DNA of 64,000 nucleotides from NCBI RefSeq assembly GCF_019929345.1, contig NZ_JAHZPJ010000001.1, positions 310,001 through 374,000 of the forward strand. The letters are read 5' to 3'. The DNA is from Streptococcus oralis (lineage in GTDB: Bacteria > Bacillota > Bacilli > Lactobacillales > Streptococcaceae). Below are positions 51,067 through 59,568 of this stretch, piece by piece. A program made the translations under genes and the position numbers. The notes beneath the pieces are model-generated. The model did not search any database and was not told where the DNA came from. It worked only from the letters and a program-made list of their open reading frames with translations. Numbering within the stretch: position 1 is the first letter of the stretch; the number at the start of each line of letters is the position of its first letter.

Positions 51067-53424
51067 TTAATTAGAAGCCATTTTATCAGGATCTGTACTC
51101 ATGATATCAAACAATTGTGTACCTTGAGGAATCTTATTTTTAAAGGGAACGACAACTGAACCAGCTTTTATTAGTCCTGCCCCTTTTTCTGGATTGACTA
51201 GGTATTTTTCGAGTTCTTTTGACAAGCCTAAGAGTTGAACCAGTTCTTCTCTATCATTTTTTGCTTGCTTGAGGAGAATCATAAATTCACTATTTGCAAT
51301 AATCCGTCTACCATTTGGATCTAACAATAAGGTTTCGACATTTTGGGTTATCCCAGTAGGACTAGCTCCATATTTTCTGACACGACTCCACAATTTAAAG
51401 AAGAAATCACTGGCATATTTATCTAATAAGAGAAGCTGCATTTCATCAAAATAAATCCAGGTCTTCTTCCCTAATTTTTGATTCCGAACAACACGATTCC
51501 ATATCTGATCAAACACTACCATAAGAGCGATTTGTTTCAGCTCATCTCCTAACTTCTTAACGTTATAAATCAAGAAATTAGATCCTGTCTGAATATTGGT
51601 CTTATGAGAAAAAATATCAAGAGAACCTTCGACATATAGTTCCATATCAAGTGCCAAATTCTGCGCTTCTTCTTCTGGCTGTTGACTCAAGACAAAAACC
51701 CATTCTTCCAAAGAAGGCTCTTTAAATGACTGATAGGTCAGTCTGGTGACTCGGTCGATAATCGATTTTTCTCTTCCATCCATTTTTCTATCCAATAACT
51801 TGCCGATAAAGGATAAAAGAAATTCTGATTTTACCTTTACAGGGTCTTCATCCATATTTTCCTCAGACAAGTCAAGGACATTGAGATAAGTTTGGGAATC
51901 AGGCGCAATATCAATCATTTCTCCCCCAAAAGCTCGTCCAATGACACTGTACTCTTCTTCTGGATCCACAATGATAATTTCAGTATTTTCACCAGATTCC
52001 TTGATTTTGGTCGTGATAATTTCATGCTTGGTTGCCATCCCTTTCCCAGCTCCAGATGTTCCTAAAATCAGACCAGACGGTGTATTTAATAGGCTTCGAT
52101 CAATGGTAATAATATTGCTTGAGATTTGATTGATACCGTAATATTTCCCACTTCGGTCTTGTATGTCTACTGAAGTCCATGGAGAATTCACTGCTACATT
52201 GGACGTTAATAAACTCCGTGATACGCCCTCTAAAAAATCACAACCAAATGGCAGCAAACTATTAAAGGCTGCTTCTTGCATATATGGTAGTTTATCAATC
52301 ATTAGGTCATTTGAGCCGGCCACTTGTTGGAGCGTGTCTAGGGCTTGTTTAAGTTCTTCTTCATCCTGACCAAAGACCCCAATCAAGAAGACTGTTTGAA
52401 ACAGTTTATCTCCTGTCTCTGTCATGGTTTTTAAGAGTTCCTCAGCTTCATCGATATTGCTTTCTAATACATGACCTACTTTTTCCAAATAGATACCTGT
52501 ACGAGCTAGTTTTTGTTGTTCCCCAATCTTTTGGGATTCCATCAAGGTCTTCTTTGTTCGTAGTTTCTTCATGGCATCTGCCTTGGTCGAACTTTGAGCA
52601 TGGAGGCTCACAATCAATTCCAAATCTCCTTGCATGAGGTCTCGAATAAACTGATCTCCTAATTCCATACCGTAGTCTCTCACATAGACAATCTGCAATA
52701 AGCGGTCATTGATTTGTAGGTAATTCTTGTTTTTAAAATCCAAGAGATTAGGTGCTATGAAGTGACGAGTTGTCTGACCAGATTTCGTTAAATCACGGTA
52801 AGAAAAAGGAAGATGGTGTTCTCCTCTAAGCATATCGGCCAACAAGTTGACACGCTCTTCTCCAGCCAAGGATTCAAATCGTGCATCAATTTCTGAGAAA
52901 CCACTCTTGAAATATTCTCCTATTTGGGACAAGGAACGATAGGCTTGTTTGGGATTAGAATCCTTTCTACCAAAGCTAATCAGTTTCACAGCTGAAAAGT
53001 TATTTTCACCACTGTCTAAATTCTGATTCATCATTCGATTCAATTCTTTACGATAGGTATCATACCCATCTTCTTTTTCCTCATACAAAACACTTTGTCT
53101 GAATTTTTCTAAATTCAATCTTTTATTAAAGATAGTCAATTGGAAGTTGGTTTGGTCATCTAGGGAGTTAATCAAATCAGAATACTTCTCAATGATTGCG
53201 CCCTTATCTTCTAAACCAACGGTCTGGTAATTGACATCACCAAGTAAATAGCTTTGTGAGAAATAATCTTCTTTTACCTGCATCAGACCATTTTGATACA
53301 GAGCTTGATAGGAAAGAGTATTAGCCGTAGAGGGTAACACTTCCTCTTTTTTTCCTTTAACTACTTCTTTCTGATTAGTCATTGAGGTTTTTTGTTTCTT
53401 TAATGTATTTGATTTTCTTTTCAT
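51067..53424 (-). CDS. virB4: VirB4-type conjugation ATPase
   Basis: 785 residues. Energises the type IV secretion system at the cytoplasmic face. Walker A LILGTSGAGKGMATKHE near residue 455, Walker B-like TWIYFDEMQLLL near 660, and the C-terminal GITQNVETLLLDPNGR. The start ATG 53424 has AAAGGACC upstream and lies inside the PrgI gene (50-base overlap); a later Met at residue 15 is possible. Symbol by family; ICE literature uses several names. Confidence 0.92.
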   Translation of the reverse strand: MKRKSNTLKKQKTSMTNQKEVVKGKKEEVLPSTANTLSYQALYQNGLMQVKEDYFSQSYLLGDVNYQTVGLEDKGAIIEKYSDLINSLDDQTNFQLTIFNKRLNLEKFRQSVLYEEKEDGYDTYRKELNRMMNQNLDSGENNFSAVKLISFGRKDSNPKQAYRSLSQIGEYFKSGFSEIDARFESLAGEERVNLLADMLRGEHHLPFSYRDLTKSGQTTRHFIAPNLLDFKNKNYLQINDRLLQIVYVRDYGMELGDQFIRDLMQGDLELIVSLHAQSSTKADAMKKLRTKKTLMESQKIGEQQKLARTGIYLEKVGHVLESNIDEAEELLKTMTETGDKLFQTVFLIGVFGQDEEELKQALDTLQQVAGSNDLMIDKLPYMQEAAFNSLLPFGCDFLEGVSRSLLTSNVAVNSPWTSVDIQDRSGKYYGINQISSNIITIDRSLLNTPSGLILGTSGAGKGMATKHEIITTKIKESGENTEIIIVDPEEEYSVIGRAFGGEMIDIAPDSQTYLNVLDLSEENMDEDPVKVKSEFLLSFIGKLLDRKMDGREKSIIDRVTRLTYQSFKEPSLEEWVFVLSQQPEEEAQNLALDMELYVEGSLDIFSHKTNIQTGSNFLIYNVKKLGDELKQIALMVVFDQIWNRVVRNQKLGKKTWIYFDEMQLLLLDKYASDFFFKLWSRVRKYGASPTGITQNVETLLLDPNGRRIIANSEFMILLKQAKNDREELVQLLGLSKELEKYLVNPEKGAGLIKAGSVVVPFKNKIPQGTQLFDIMSTDPDKMASN

Positions 53425-53734
53425 GTTCAGGTCCTTTCTTTCCTGTAATTGTGCGTAGGGGAACCGTTAGTTCAAAATGAAGACGGTATTTCAAATAATG
53501 TTCAAAATATAAATCATTGGGTTTATAGACTCCAAAAAGCATGAGGGGGATGGTAAAGGCAAACACAAAACCGTAAACAAACCAATCTCCAAATTGCCAG
53601 AAAAAGAGATTCAAGCCCAAAACAATAATTGTGACAATAAAGGCTGGTAAAACAAAGATGATTTGTCTTGTGGTGAAACCTAACCAAGCCCTGTGTTGGT
53701 ATTTTGAGATGTCTTTAAAGACACGTGTATTCAT
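53375..53734 (-). CDS. PrgI-family membrane protein of the secretion apparatus
   Basis: 119 residues with two membrane helices (QIIFVLPAFIVTIIVLGLNLFFW, WFVYGFVFAFTIPLMLFGVY) and the KYRLHFELT region; the PrgI family is the VirB3-like subunit next to VirB4 in Gram-positive systems. It overlaps virB4 by 50 bases. Confidence 0.85.
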   Translation of the reverse strand: MNTRVFKDISKYQHRAWLGFTTRQIIFVLPAFIVTIIVLGLNLFFWQFGDWFVYGFVFAFTIPLMLFGVYKPNDLYFEHYLKYRLHFELTVPLRTITGKKGPEHEKKIKYIKETKNLND

Positions 53735-53787
53735 GACTTTCCTTTCTAAAAAGGCTAAGAAGCATTCACTTCCTAGCCTTTATCTAA

Positions 53788-54642
53788 TTACATACCTAAG
53801 ATTGAGCGAGCCGTACGTTGAGAACCAACGAGGGCAATAATCAGTAAGATAGCTTGTACCAAACTACCAAACATAATCGCAAGTGATTGCAAGACTCCTG
53901 CACCATTTGAAACAGCTATTTTCCCAGCAGATTCAAACAAAGGAACAAGAGAAACAATCAGAAAAATAAGAACCCCTTGTACCGCATAGACCATAATATT
54001 TTTTAAATAACCAATACCAATAGACTTCCACTCATCACTTAAAAATGTTGGAATCGTAAGAGGGGCAAATGGGATCATAAGGTAGAGTTGAATAAATCGA
54101 ATAGATACCAAAAGATTAACCATGGCTGCACTTACTATCCGAACTAGCCAAATGAGGAGGGCGAAAAATCCCACAATCATACGGCCAATAAATCCTGAAC
54201 CTTTTAGTCCAGAGATGGTATCATACTTTGCCCCACCGTGAGCCACAATCGAGGCCACTTGTTCAATGGCGTGACTCGCAATCCCGATGATGGCTTCTAC
54301 AATCACGGTAGTGTTGGTAATTACAACTGCGACCATAATATAACTAATCAACATCGGCGCTAATGCTTCAAAGGTCATCGCTCCTCCTGAGTTAGCAATT
54401 TTCTTTGCCATCTTCGAAAATTCTAAGATGAGAACAACTGATAAAATCGCAACTCCAAGAGGCTGCATAACACTTTTAGTAATACTAGACATATAAGTCC
54501 AAACTGTTGGATTGTAGCTAGATAGAGATTTAATCAAATCTACCGTAGATTGTAAATCTACATTAAATCCTTCAAATAAATTTTCAGCTGATATTTTTTC
54601 AGATGCAAGGTAAACAAAGGGTGAGACTAAACTAAGATTCAT
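53788..54642 (-). CDS. VirB6/TrbL-like polytopic channel protein
   Basis: 284 residues with six or more hydrophobic helices (AILSVVLILEFSKMAKKIANSGG, LISYIMVAVVITNTTVIVEAIIG, MVNLLVSIRFIQLYLMIPFAPLTI). The PFAPLT and MAKK elements are typical of TrbL/VirB6-like proteins in ICEs. It forms the inner-membrane translocation pore. Lies 16 bases after the VirB2-like gene. Confidence 0.82.
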   Translation of the reverse strand: MNLSLVSPFVYLASEKISAENLFEGFNVDLQSTVDLIKSLSSYNPTVWTYMSSITKSVMQPLGVAILSVVLILEFSKMAKKIANSGGAMTFEALAPMLISYIMVAVVITNTTVIVEAIIGIASHAIEQVASIVAHGGAKYDTISGLKGSGFIGRMIVGFFALLIWLVRIVSAAMVNLLVSIRFIQLYLMIPFAPLTIPTFLSDEWKSIGIGYLKNIMVYAVQGVLIFLIVSLVPLFESAGKIAVSNGAGVLQSLAIMFGSLVQAILLIIALVGSQRTARSILGM

Positions 54643-54658
54643 GTCATTGTTTATCCTC

Positions 54659-54901
54659 CTAAATTGAAATCTGGGTTACAAAGGCTCCAGCAGCCCCAAC
54701 CATAACACCACCGACAATTTCCAGAATGGCATTCCGAACACCTGGTCCACCATCTTTAATGTTGGTTGCAAGGTTGACAATCCCCACAACAACGAGAAAG
54801 GCACCAACCGCAATCAATCCCTTCTGTAACAAAGACATAGCTTGTGCAAACATAGCACTTGCGTCTACTCCATAAACAAAACCTTTAAAATGCGTAATCA
54901 T
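54659..54901 (-). CDS. VirB2/CagC-like (Maff2) small membrane subunit
   Basis: 80 residues with two hydrophobic helices (LIAVGAFLVVVGIVNLA, IVGGVMVGAAGAFVTQI) joined by the polar GGPGVRNA turn, the VirB2/pilin-like two-helix form. A gene of this size between the VirD4 and VirB6 genes is standard in Tn5252-type ICEs. Confidence 0.82.
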   Translation of the reverse strand: MITHFKGFVYGVDASAMFAQAMSLLQKGLIAVGAFLVVVGIVNLATNIKDGGPGVRNAILEIVGGVMVGAAGAFVTQISI

Positions 54902-54921
54902 CTATTTCCTCTTTTCTATTT

Positions 54922-56802
54922 TTATTTTAAACTAGATTCAAAAGTTAAATCACGAATTCTAAGGCCTTCAAGATGATTTTCTTGTCTTTGATTTAAAGGA
55001 TTGATTTGATAGTTCCACCACCGTTCATCGGTTTCTTGATTGGCTAGGTATTTCCAGTTTGGATGCTTAGTGGAATTGTACTTTTTGCTTTTAAAGACAG
55101 GCATATTTGCAATTCGAACCAAGCATTCATGCCGTTTCATATTTCCGACCTCATCAGGTGTCATTAAATCACGAGCAATCTTTTGATGAGAAAGGGATCC
55201 TGAACCTGTCTGGCCAAAGGAACGACTCGTATTTCGAACATCAATGGTTTGTTTTCCGAGTAAGCCACTCATAAATTTAAAGGTATCTTCATCATTCCCA
55301 CCTAAGTAGACTAAGCTATCACAGTTCCCCAAAATGGTTTTCCAAGCTTCTTTTTCTTTATAGAGCCCTTGAAGTTGGGCAATATTTTGTAGAATAGGAA
55401 CGAGACTCATGTTGCGAGAACGGACTGTCGAGGTTTGTTCAGCAAAATCTGGGATTTCTCCGATATTTGCGAACTCATCTAAATAGACTCTCACATGAAG
55501 AGGCAATTGACCCTTAAAATCAATATCTGCTTGTCTTGTTAGGGTTTGAAATACGGTTGAAAAAAAGAGGGCTGAAAGAAAGCGAAAGGTACTATCGTTA
55601 TCTGGGATAACTAAGTAAACCATTGATTTTTCCTGGCCCCATGTCTTCATATCAAGGGTATCTCTTTTGGTCAAATCCATGACACTTTGAATATTGAAGA
55701 GGGCAAATTTAGCAGTGGTTACAGCTATAACAGAATCCAGAGTCTTATCCTTATAATTTTGAAAATCTGCCCAATTTCGCATGGTAAAATTTTCAGTTCC
55801 ATACTTTTTAGCATAATTTTCAAATAGAATTTCTAAGACACTTTTTTCTTGATTTTCACCCTTGGATAAGTGTTTAATGAGTTTTGAGATTTCAGCAAAA
55901 CTTGGATAACGCCCTCGTTTTTTTCGCTCTTCCACTTCTTTTTTTTGACGTTTCAACAAGTTTTGGTATTCTGTTTGACTCAAACGACTCTCTTCAATGA
56001 GCTGTTCTCTTGTTTTGGGTGGATTATAGAAATCGACCAAGTAAGAGGCTAAAGCTCGTACCAAAGTCATAGAAGCTTCATCCCAAAATGGATCACTACG
56101 AGAGCCAGAGCCTTTGGTGTTATTAAAATAAACCGTCAGCATGCGATTCAAATCATTTTCTGTCTCTATATAGCGAAAAGGATTGAAGCCATCTGAGTTC
56201 TTCATATTGACTAAATCTAACACCTTTACTTGGTAGCCATGTTCTAAAAAGAGTTTGCCTGTTTTCTCAGCTAAGTGATCTTTAGGATCCACGACAATAT
56301 TAGAACTGTTCATCTGAATCAGATTAGGTTTTACAAAGCGAAAGGTCTTCCCACTTCCTGAACCTCCGATCACCGCAATATTCTTATTTCTATCATATTG
56401 GGGTGGTCTTTTATCTAATAATGTCAAACGAACATCTTGTGCTAAAATCGTATCATGAGAAAATTCCTTACCGTAAAAGAGCTTCTTTTCTTTTAGAGTT
56501 CCAAAACGGGCGCTCCCGTATTCTACCCCTTCTCGGTATTGTTTTTTACCAGTCTCTAGATAGAGATAAACCAGCAACATCATCACAAAGCCTAGTAGAA
56601 AAAAAGCACTTGATTTTCCAGTAAAAGAAACATTCCATGGCGACTGAAGAACTTCATCTTGACCCTCCATCAGAAGATGAGTCCATTTATCTAAGCTATT
56701 TCCAGTATAGGAATCATACAAAAGCGTCAAACGATGAAAAAGATAGCCTAGTAAGATGCCTAACAGTGAGAATAGTAGGAATTTCTTTCCACTGTACATC
56801 AT
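54922..56802 (-). CDS. VirD4/TraG-type coupling protein
   Basis: 626 residues. Delivers the relaxase-DNA complex to the channel. Two N-terminal membrane helices (~8-28 and 65-85), Walker A AVIGGSGSGKTFRFVKPN near residue 143, VDPKDHLAEK, Walker B region VRVYLDEFANIGEIPDF near 445. ATG overlaps the stop of the PcfB-like gene (ATGA). Apparently full length. Confidence 0.92.
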   Translation of the reverse strand: MMYSGKKFLLFSLLGILLGYLFHRLTLLYDSYTGNSLDKWTHLLMEGQDEVLQSPWNVSFTGKSSAFFLLGFVMMLLVYLYLETGKKQYREGVEYGSARFGTLKEKKLFYGKEFSHDTILAQDVRLTLLDKRPPQYDRNKNIAVIGGSGSGKTFRFVKPNLIQMNSSNIVVDPKDHLAEKTGKLFLEHGYQVKVLDLVNMKNSDGFNPFRYIETENDLNRMLTVYFNNTKGSGSRSDPFWDEASMTLVRALASYLVDFYNPPKTREQLIEESRLSQTEYQNLLKRQKKEVEERKKRGRYPSFAEISKLIKHLSKGENQEKSVLEILFENYAKKYGTENFTMRNWADFQNYKDKTLDSVIAVTTAKFALFNIQSVMDLTKRDTLDMKTWGQEKSMVYLVIPDNDSTFRFLSALFFSTVFQTLTRQADIDFKGQLPLHVRVYLDEFANIGEIPDFAEQTSTVRSRNMSLVPILQNIAQLQGLYKEKEAWKTILGNCDSLVYLGGNDEDTFKFMSGLLGKQTIDVRNTSRSFGQTGSGSLSHQKIARDLMTPDEVGNMKRHECLVRIANMPVFKSKKYNSTKHPNWKYLANQETDERWWNYQINPLNQRQENHLEGLRIRDLTFESSLK

Positions 56803-57287
56803 CTCACCATCTCTTTCTGTTTGACGGCCCCTTCTTGTCTAAAGGTAATTTGGGATTTAGCCTCATCAATTGCATCGTCTAATGACTTATCCATGGTAAA
56901 ATCAGCTAATTTCTCCGGATCATTAACCATTTTTTCTAACAGATGGTCTAAATGATTGTCCAGAATCGAACGGTCTTTCGTGTAGAAATGTAGAGAATCC
57001 CCTTGCCAAGCGATGGCTAAAGGAATCTCTTCTTTTTCTAAAAAAGCTTTAAATTTCTCTATATCAATTGGTTTGTCTAAAAAATCTTTTTTCAGATTAA
57101 TCGTATCAATCGAATAAGGAGATTGTAGCAATTCTTCTAATTTCTGTACCCCTATCTTATAGGCGGAATCTTGTGCTAAAACTTGGCGTCTAGACCATTC
57201 TAGAATCTTTAAAAGACTTTTTACAGTAAATAAAAGACTACGCTCAGCATATTGAACTGCCATTCGTTCCTGTTGTTCAGAGGACAT
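56799..57287 (-). CDS. PcfB-like DUF3801 accessory factor
   Basis: 162 residues from ATG 57285-57287 with AAGGAGG upstream. The pattern SLLKILEWSRRQVLAQDS...KIGVQKLEELL...LDKPIDIEKFKAFLEKEEIPLAI fits DUF3801, to which PcfB of plasmid pCF10 belongs; PcfB links the relaxosome to the coupling protein. Its location directly before the coupling-protein gene agrees. Confidence 0.78.
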   Translation of the reverse strand: MSSEQQERMAVQYAERSLLFTVKSLLKILEWSRRQVLAQDSAYKIGVQKLEELLQSPYSIDTINLKKDFLDKPIDIEKFKAFLEKEEIPLAIAWQGDSLHFYTKDRSILDNHLDHLLEKMVNDPEKLADFTMDKSLDDAIDEAKSQITFRQEGAVKQKEMVR

Positions 57288-57576
57288 CTGAGGCCTCCTT
57301 CTTAACAAATAGCAGCTTTCCTTCTTTATAACGATAAGCTATCAATTTCTGACGTTGCTTAATCGACTTGACAACCTGCAGTAGATCTCTCGAATAAGGT
57401 TCTCGAAGAGTAACTTCTACTGCTTTCCCATCAAAGATACCAACACGTTTAAATTCAATGTAGTCTTTTTTGAGATGTCCTAAGCCCATACCAAAAGGAA
57501 AGTGATGAATCAATTGGATGGTACAACCACCTTTATTTCCCATTTGTTTCAAATCATACAAGTTTACTACCTTCAT
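57277..57576 (-). CDS. First gene of the conjugation operon, unknown function
   Basis: 99 residues, basic, no membrane helix (NLYDLKQMGNKGGCTIQLIHHFPFG ... EPYSRDLLQVVKSIKQRQKL). I cannot place it in a family. It overlaps the PcfB-like gene by 11 bases, has AAAGGAG before the ATG, and is the gene directly downstream of the structured leader RNA, so its translation is the obvious target of that leader. Confidence 0.7.
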   Translation of the reverse strand: MKVVNLYDLKQMGNKGGCTIQLIHHFPFGMGLGHLKKDYIEFKRVGIFDGKAVEVTLREPYSRDLLQVVKSIKQRQKLIAYRYKEGKLLFVKKEASDVL

Positions 57577-57757
57577 GATTAACTCCTTTATCTAGTTTGT
57601 CGCATCGTTTAAGTCTGGTAACGATAAACTCCGTGTCTGTTAGAAAATTCTCACACACGTCTTGTGCCAGTTGCCCTTCACAGGGAAATACTCTCAGTCC
57701 CTACTTACACAGGCACGCTAATCAAGACGGAGTGGATTCAATTTTCAAAGAACAGGT
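57577..57757 (-). ncRNA. Structured 5' leader of the conjugation operon (candidate regulatory RNA)
   Basis: A ~180-base untranslated leader. Helices, in plus coordinates: an 11-bp stem 57658-57668 with 57712-57716 plus 57724-57729, interrupted by a 7-base bulge; inside it AGGGA/TCCCT (57682-57686, 57698-57702) or the overlapping CCCT/AGGG (57674-57677, 57682-57685); an alternative outer stem ACTCCGT/ACGGAGT (57628-57634 with 57727-57733) that competes with the first; and ATCGTT/AACGAT (57604-57609, 57620-57625) just before the ribosome site. The ACUCC segment could also pair with GGAGU of the ribosome site. I do not recognise it as a known family. Confidence 0.6.
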
Positions 57758-57763
57758 AGCTTT

Positions 57764-57769
57764 ATTATA
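57764..57769 (-). promoter_or_regulatory. -10 element of the conjugation operon promoter
   Basis: Perfect TATAAT on the minus strand, 188 bases before the first ATG and just downstream of the CPBP gene's terminator. The -35 region is poor, which suggests weak basal activity or an activator. Confidence 0.5.
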
Positions 57770-57845
57770 GATAAGAGTAGTTGAAATTTTTATCACATTT
57801 CTTATTTTTCTGTAGAGCTAAATTCATACTAAACAAAGATTTTGA

Positions 57846-57877
57846 AATAAAAGACTAACATTGTTACATAACGTTAG
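57846..57877 (-). terminator. Terminator after the CPBP protease gene
   Basis: CTAAC/GTTAG stem with a nested GTT/AAC pair (57854-57877), followed on the minus strand by CTTTTATTT. It separates the right-end module from the conjugation operon. Confidence 0.55.
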
Positions 57878-57909
57878 CATTTCATTTCCCTAAAACAAGC
57901 TAATTTGGT

Positions 57910-58497
57910 CTAAAAAAGCAGCAAACTATAAACTAGTAGGTTCCACACCAAATGTAGCCCCATACTGCCCCATAAGTCAGATTTATAGCGCACCATCCCT
58001 AAAAACAATCCCAATGAAACATATAAACACCAAGCTAGAATGGTTCCTGGATGATGTACTAAGGAAAATAAAACACTTGTCAACGCAATTCTGATATCTA
58101 ATTTTCTAACCAAGTTCCATAAAATTTCTCGATACAGAAATTCTTCAACCATACTCGCATTGATTAAGAACAATAAAAATGAAAACCAAGGAACCTGATG
58201 TTGTAGGCCAATTAAGTTTGCTTGATTCGTGGTTCCTTGAGCATGGATTAAGCTAAAACATAGACTTATAATCAATAGGCTAGCTAATCCAATACCAAGC
58301 CATTTCATCCTAGATTTCATACTGACCTTATGCGCTTTTTTACGTTGACCATATATCCATAAAAATGAAATGAGTGACGCACCATAGAGAATCTGTAGTA
58401 TAGTTAACTCACCGATACAAAAAAATCTCAGTAAGTATAGAGATACCAATAGGACATTTACTTGTTGGAATATATAAACTGGAATTATTCTTTTCAT
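57910..58497 (-). CDS. CPBP-family (Abi/CAAX) intramembrane metalloprotease
   Basis: 195 residues, five to six hydrophobic helices. The CPBP motifs are present: EEFLYREILWNLV (EExxxR) near residue 118 and FSLVHHPGTILAW with the metal His near 148. Family members cleave membrane substrates and some give bacteriocin self-immunity. It starts 2 bases after a small regulator-like gene. Substrate unknown. Confidence 0.82.
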   Translation of the reverse strand: MKRIIPVYIFQQVNVLLVSLYLLRFFCIGELTILQILYGASLISFLWIYGQRKKAHKVSMKSRMKWLGIGLASLLIISLCFSLIHAQGTTNQANLIGLQHQVPWFSFLLFLINASMVEEFLYREILWNLVRKLDIRIALTSVLFSLVHHPGTILAWCLYVSLGLFLGMVRYKSDLWGSMGLHLVWNLLVYSLLLF

Positions 58498-58499
58498 AG

Positions 58500-58733
58500 T
58501 TACCTCCGAAATAAATCTTCATAATCTAAATCTAATACCTGCACAATCCTTTCTACCCATGGACTTTGAGGCATTCGTTGTTCCATCTTATAGTGACGAA
58601 TCTTTTGATACAAACGATTCAATTCACTTGGATAGTGAAACTCTCCCGCAAACATTTTTCTGGTTAACTCAATCCAGCTAATATTTCTTTCAGCCAAAAT
58701 CATGGACAAGTTCTCCCAAAATCGTTCAGCCAT
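58500..58733 (-). CDS. Small helix-turn-helix-like protein
   Basis: 77 residues. LSMILAERNISWIELTRKMFAGEFHYPSELNRLYQKI and PWVERIVQVLDLDYEDLFRR are arranged like a divergent XRE domain (the final segment is typical of Cro/CI helix 5). It forms a pair with the CPBP gene and may regulate the right-end module. No metal or catalytic motif. Confidence 0.62.
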   Translation of the reverse strand: MAERFWENLSMILAERNISWIELTRKMFAGEFHYPSELNRLYQKIRHYKMEQRMPQSPWVERIVQVLDLDYEDLFRR

Positions 58734-58745
58734 ATTGCTTCTCCT

Positions 58746-59126
58746 TTAACTAGATAAATAATGTGTTTGTGCCATGTAAATCAATTGTTTCGTATCTCTT
58801 GGCAATAAAGCTCTAGCTTCCTCCAAATTTAGATTTGGATAAACTCTCTTATTTGAAACTGCAAGAGGAAGTCTGATGGTTAGTTCAGGATTTTTTAATA
58901 TCATTTCAATGAAATCCGTTAATCTTAAATTGTCACGGTTCTTAAATCGTAATAAATTGGGAGATAAAAACTCAAAACAATCTGAAGAATAGCTCATCAT
59001 CTCAATTAATTTATCCTTTGTCATTTCAGAAACTGAATGACAAGATACCTCGATGCCATAGTTTTGGAAGAAGTCTAAAAGAAGTTGATTTCTTTGCCTA
59101 TTTTTACTTAGATAGAGATCAATCAT
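58746..59126 (-). CDS. Spx/ArsC-family protein lacking the CxxC redox motif
   Basis: 126 residues, the normal Spx length (~130). The N-terminal MIDLYLSKNRQRNQLLLDFF, the middle LTDFIEMILKNPELTIRLPLAVSNKRV and the C-terminal NLEEARALLPRDTKQL follow the Spx pattern closely. Spx binds the RNA polymerase alpha subunit and reprogrammes stress transcription. Here both cysteines of the CxxC switch are replaced (Arg10, Asn13), and by eye the conserved Gly contacting alpha is a Ser. It may act as a redox-blind Spx or an antagonist; inferred. It overlaps the next gene upstream by 8 bases. Confidence 0.72.
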   Translation of the reverse strand: MIDLYLSKNRQRNQLLLDFFQNYGIEVSCHSVSEMTKDKLIEMMSYSSDCFEFLSPNLLRFKNRDNLRLTDFIEMILKNPELTIRLPLAVSNKRVYPNLNLEEARALLPRDTKQLIYMAQTHYLSS

Positions 59127-59568
59127 GGGAGACCTCCCAAAGATTCGGTTCCATTTGATACTCTGAGACGATTAAGGAATCTAATAAATTTGCGAAGTTA
59201 ATCGGTTGCTTGTCTTCATCATAAGCTTTTACAGTTACTTGGGTTGTAAGTATTCCCTCTTTTCCCTCGGCTCGATAGCCTTGTCCATATAAAACAAAAA
59301 CAAGATTTTGATGATCATCTACAAAGGCATCAGCTCCGTTCTTTATATCCTGACTTTCAAGGAATTCCATAATGTTTTGAAGATAGGATTCATAAAATAG
59401 TGGGTAATTGTGTTTTTTATGGTAATAATCTAAAAATGTCACTTCAAACTCACATGGATAATTGGGCATCAAAAATATTTGTTCATCCAACTGCATCATT
59501 TCTGCATCATGTAATTCTGTTTCTAATTCATCACAATATAGTATTGACTCTTTATTTAACGCTTTCAT
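59119..59568 (-). CDS. ICE accessory protein of unknown function
   Basis: 149 residues, acidic (DELETELHDAEMMQLDEQIFLMPNYPCEFEVTFLDYYHKKHNYPLF), without membrane helices. No family recognised. It overlaps the DNA methylase gene by 17 bases and the Spx-like gene by 8 bases, so it belongs to one right-end operon with them. Confidence 0.65.
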   Translation of the reverse strand: MKALNKESILYCDELETELHDAEMMQLDEQIFLMPNYPCEFEVTFLDYYHKKHNYPLFYESYLQNIMEFLESQDIKNGADAFVDDHQNLVFVLYGQGYRAEGKEGILTTQVTVKAYDEDKQPINFANLLDSLIVSEYQMEPNLWEVSHD

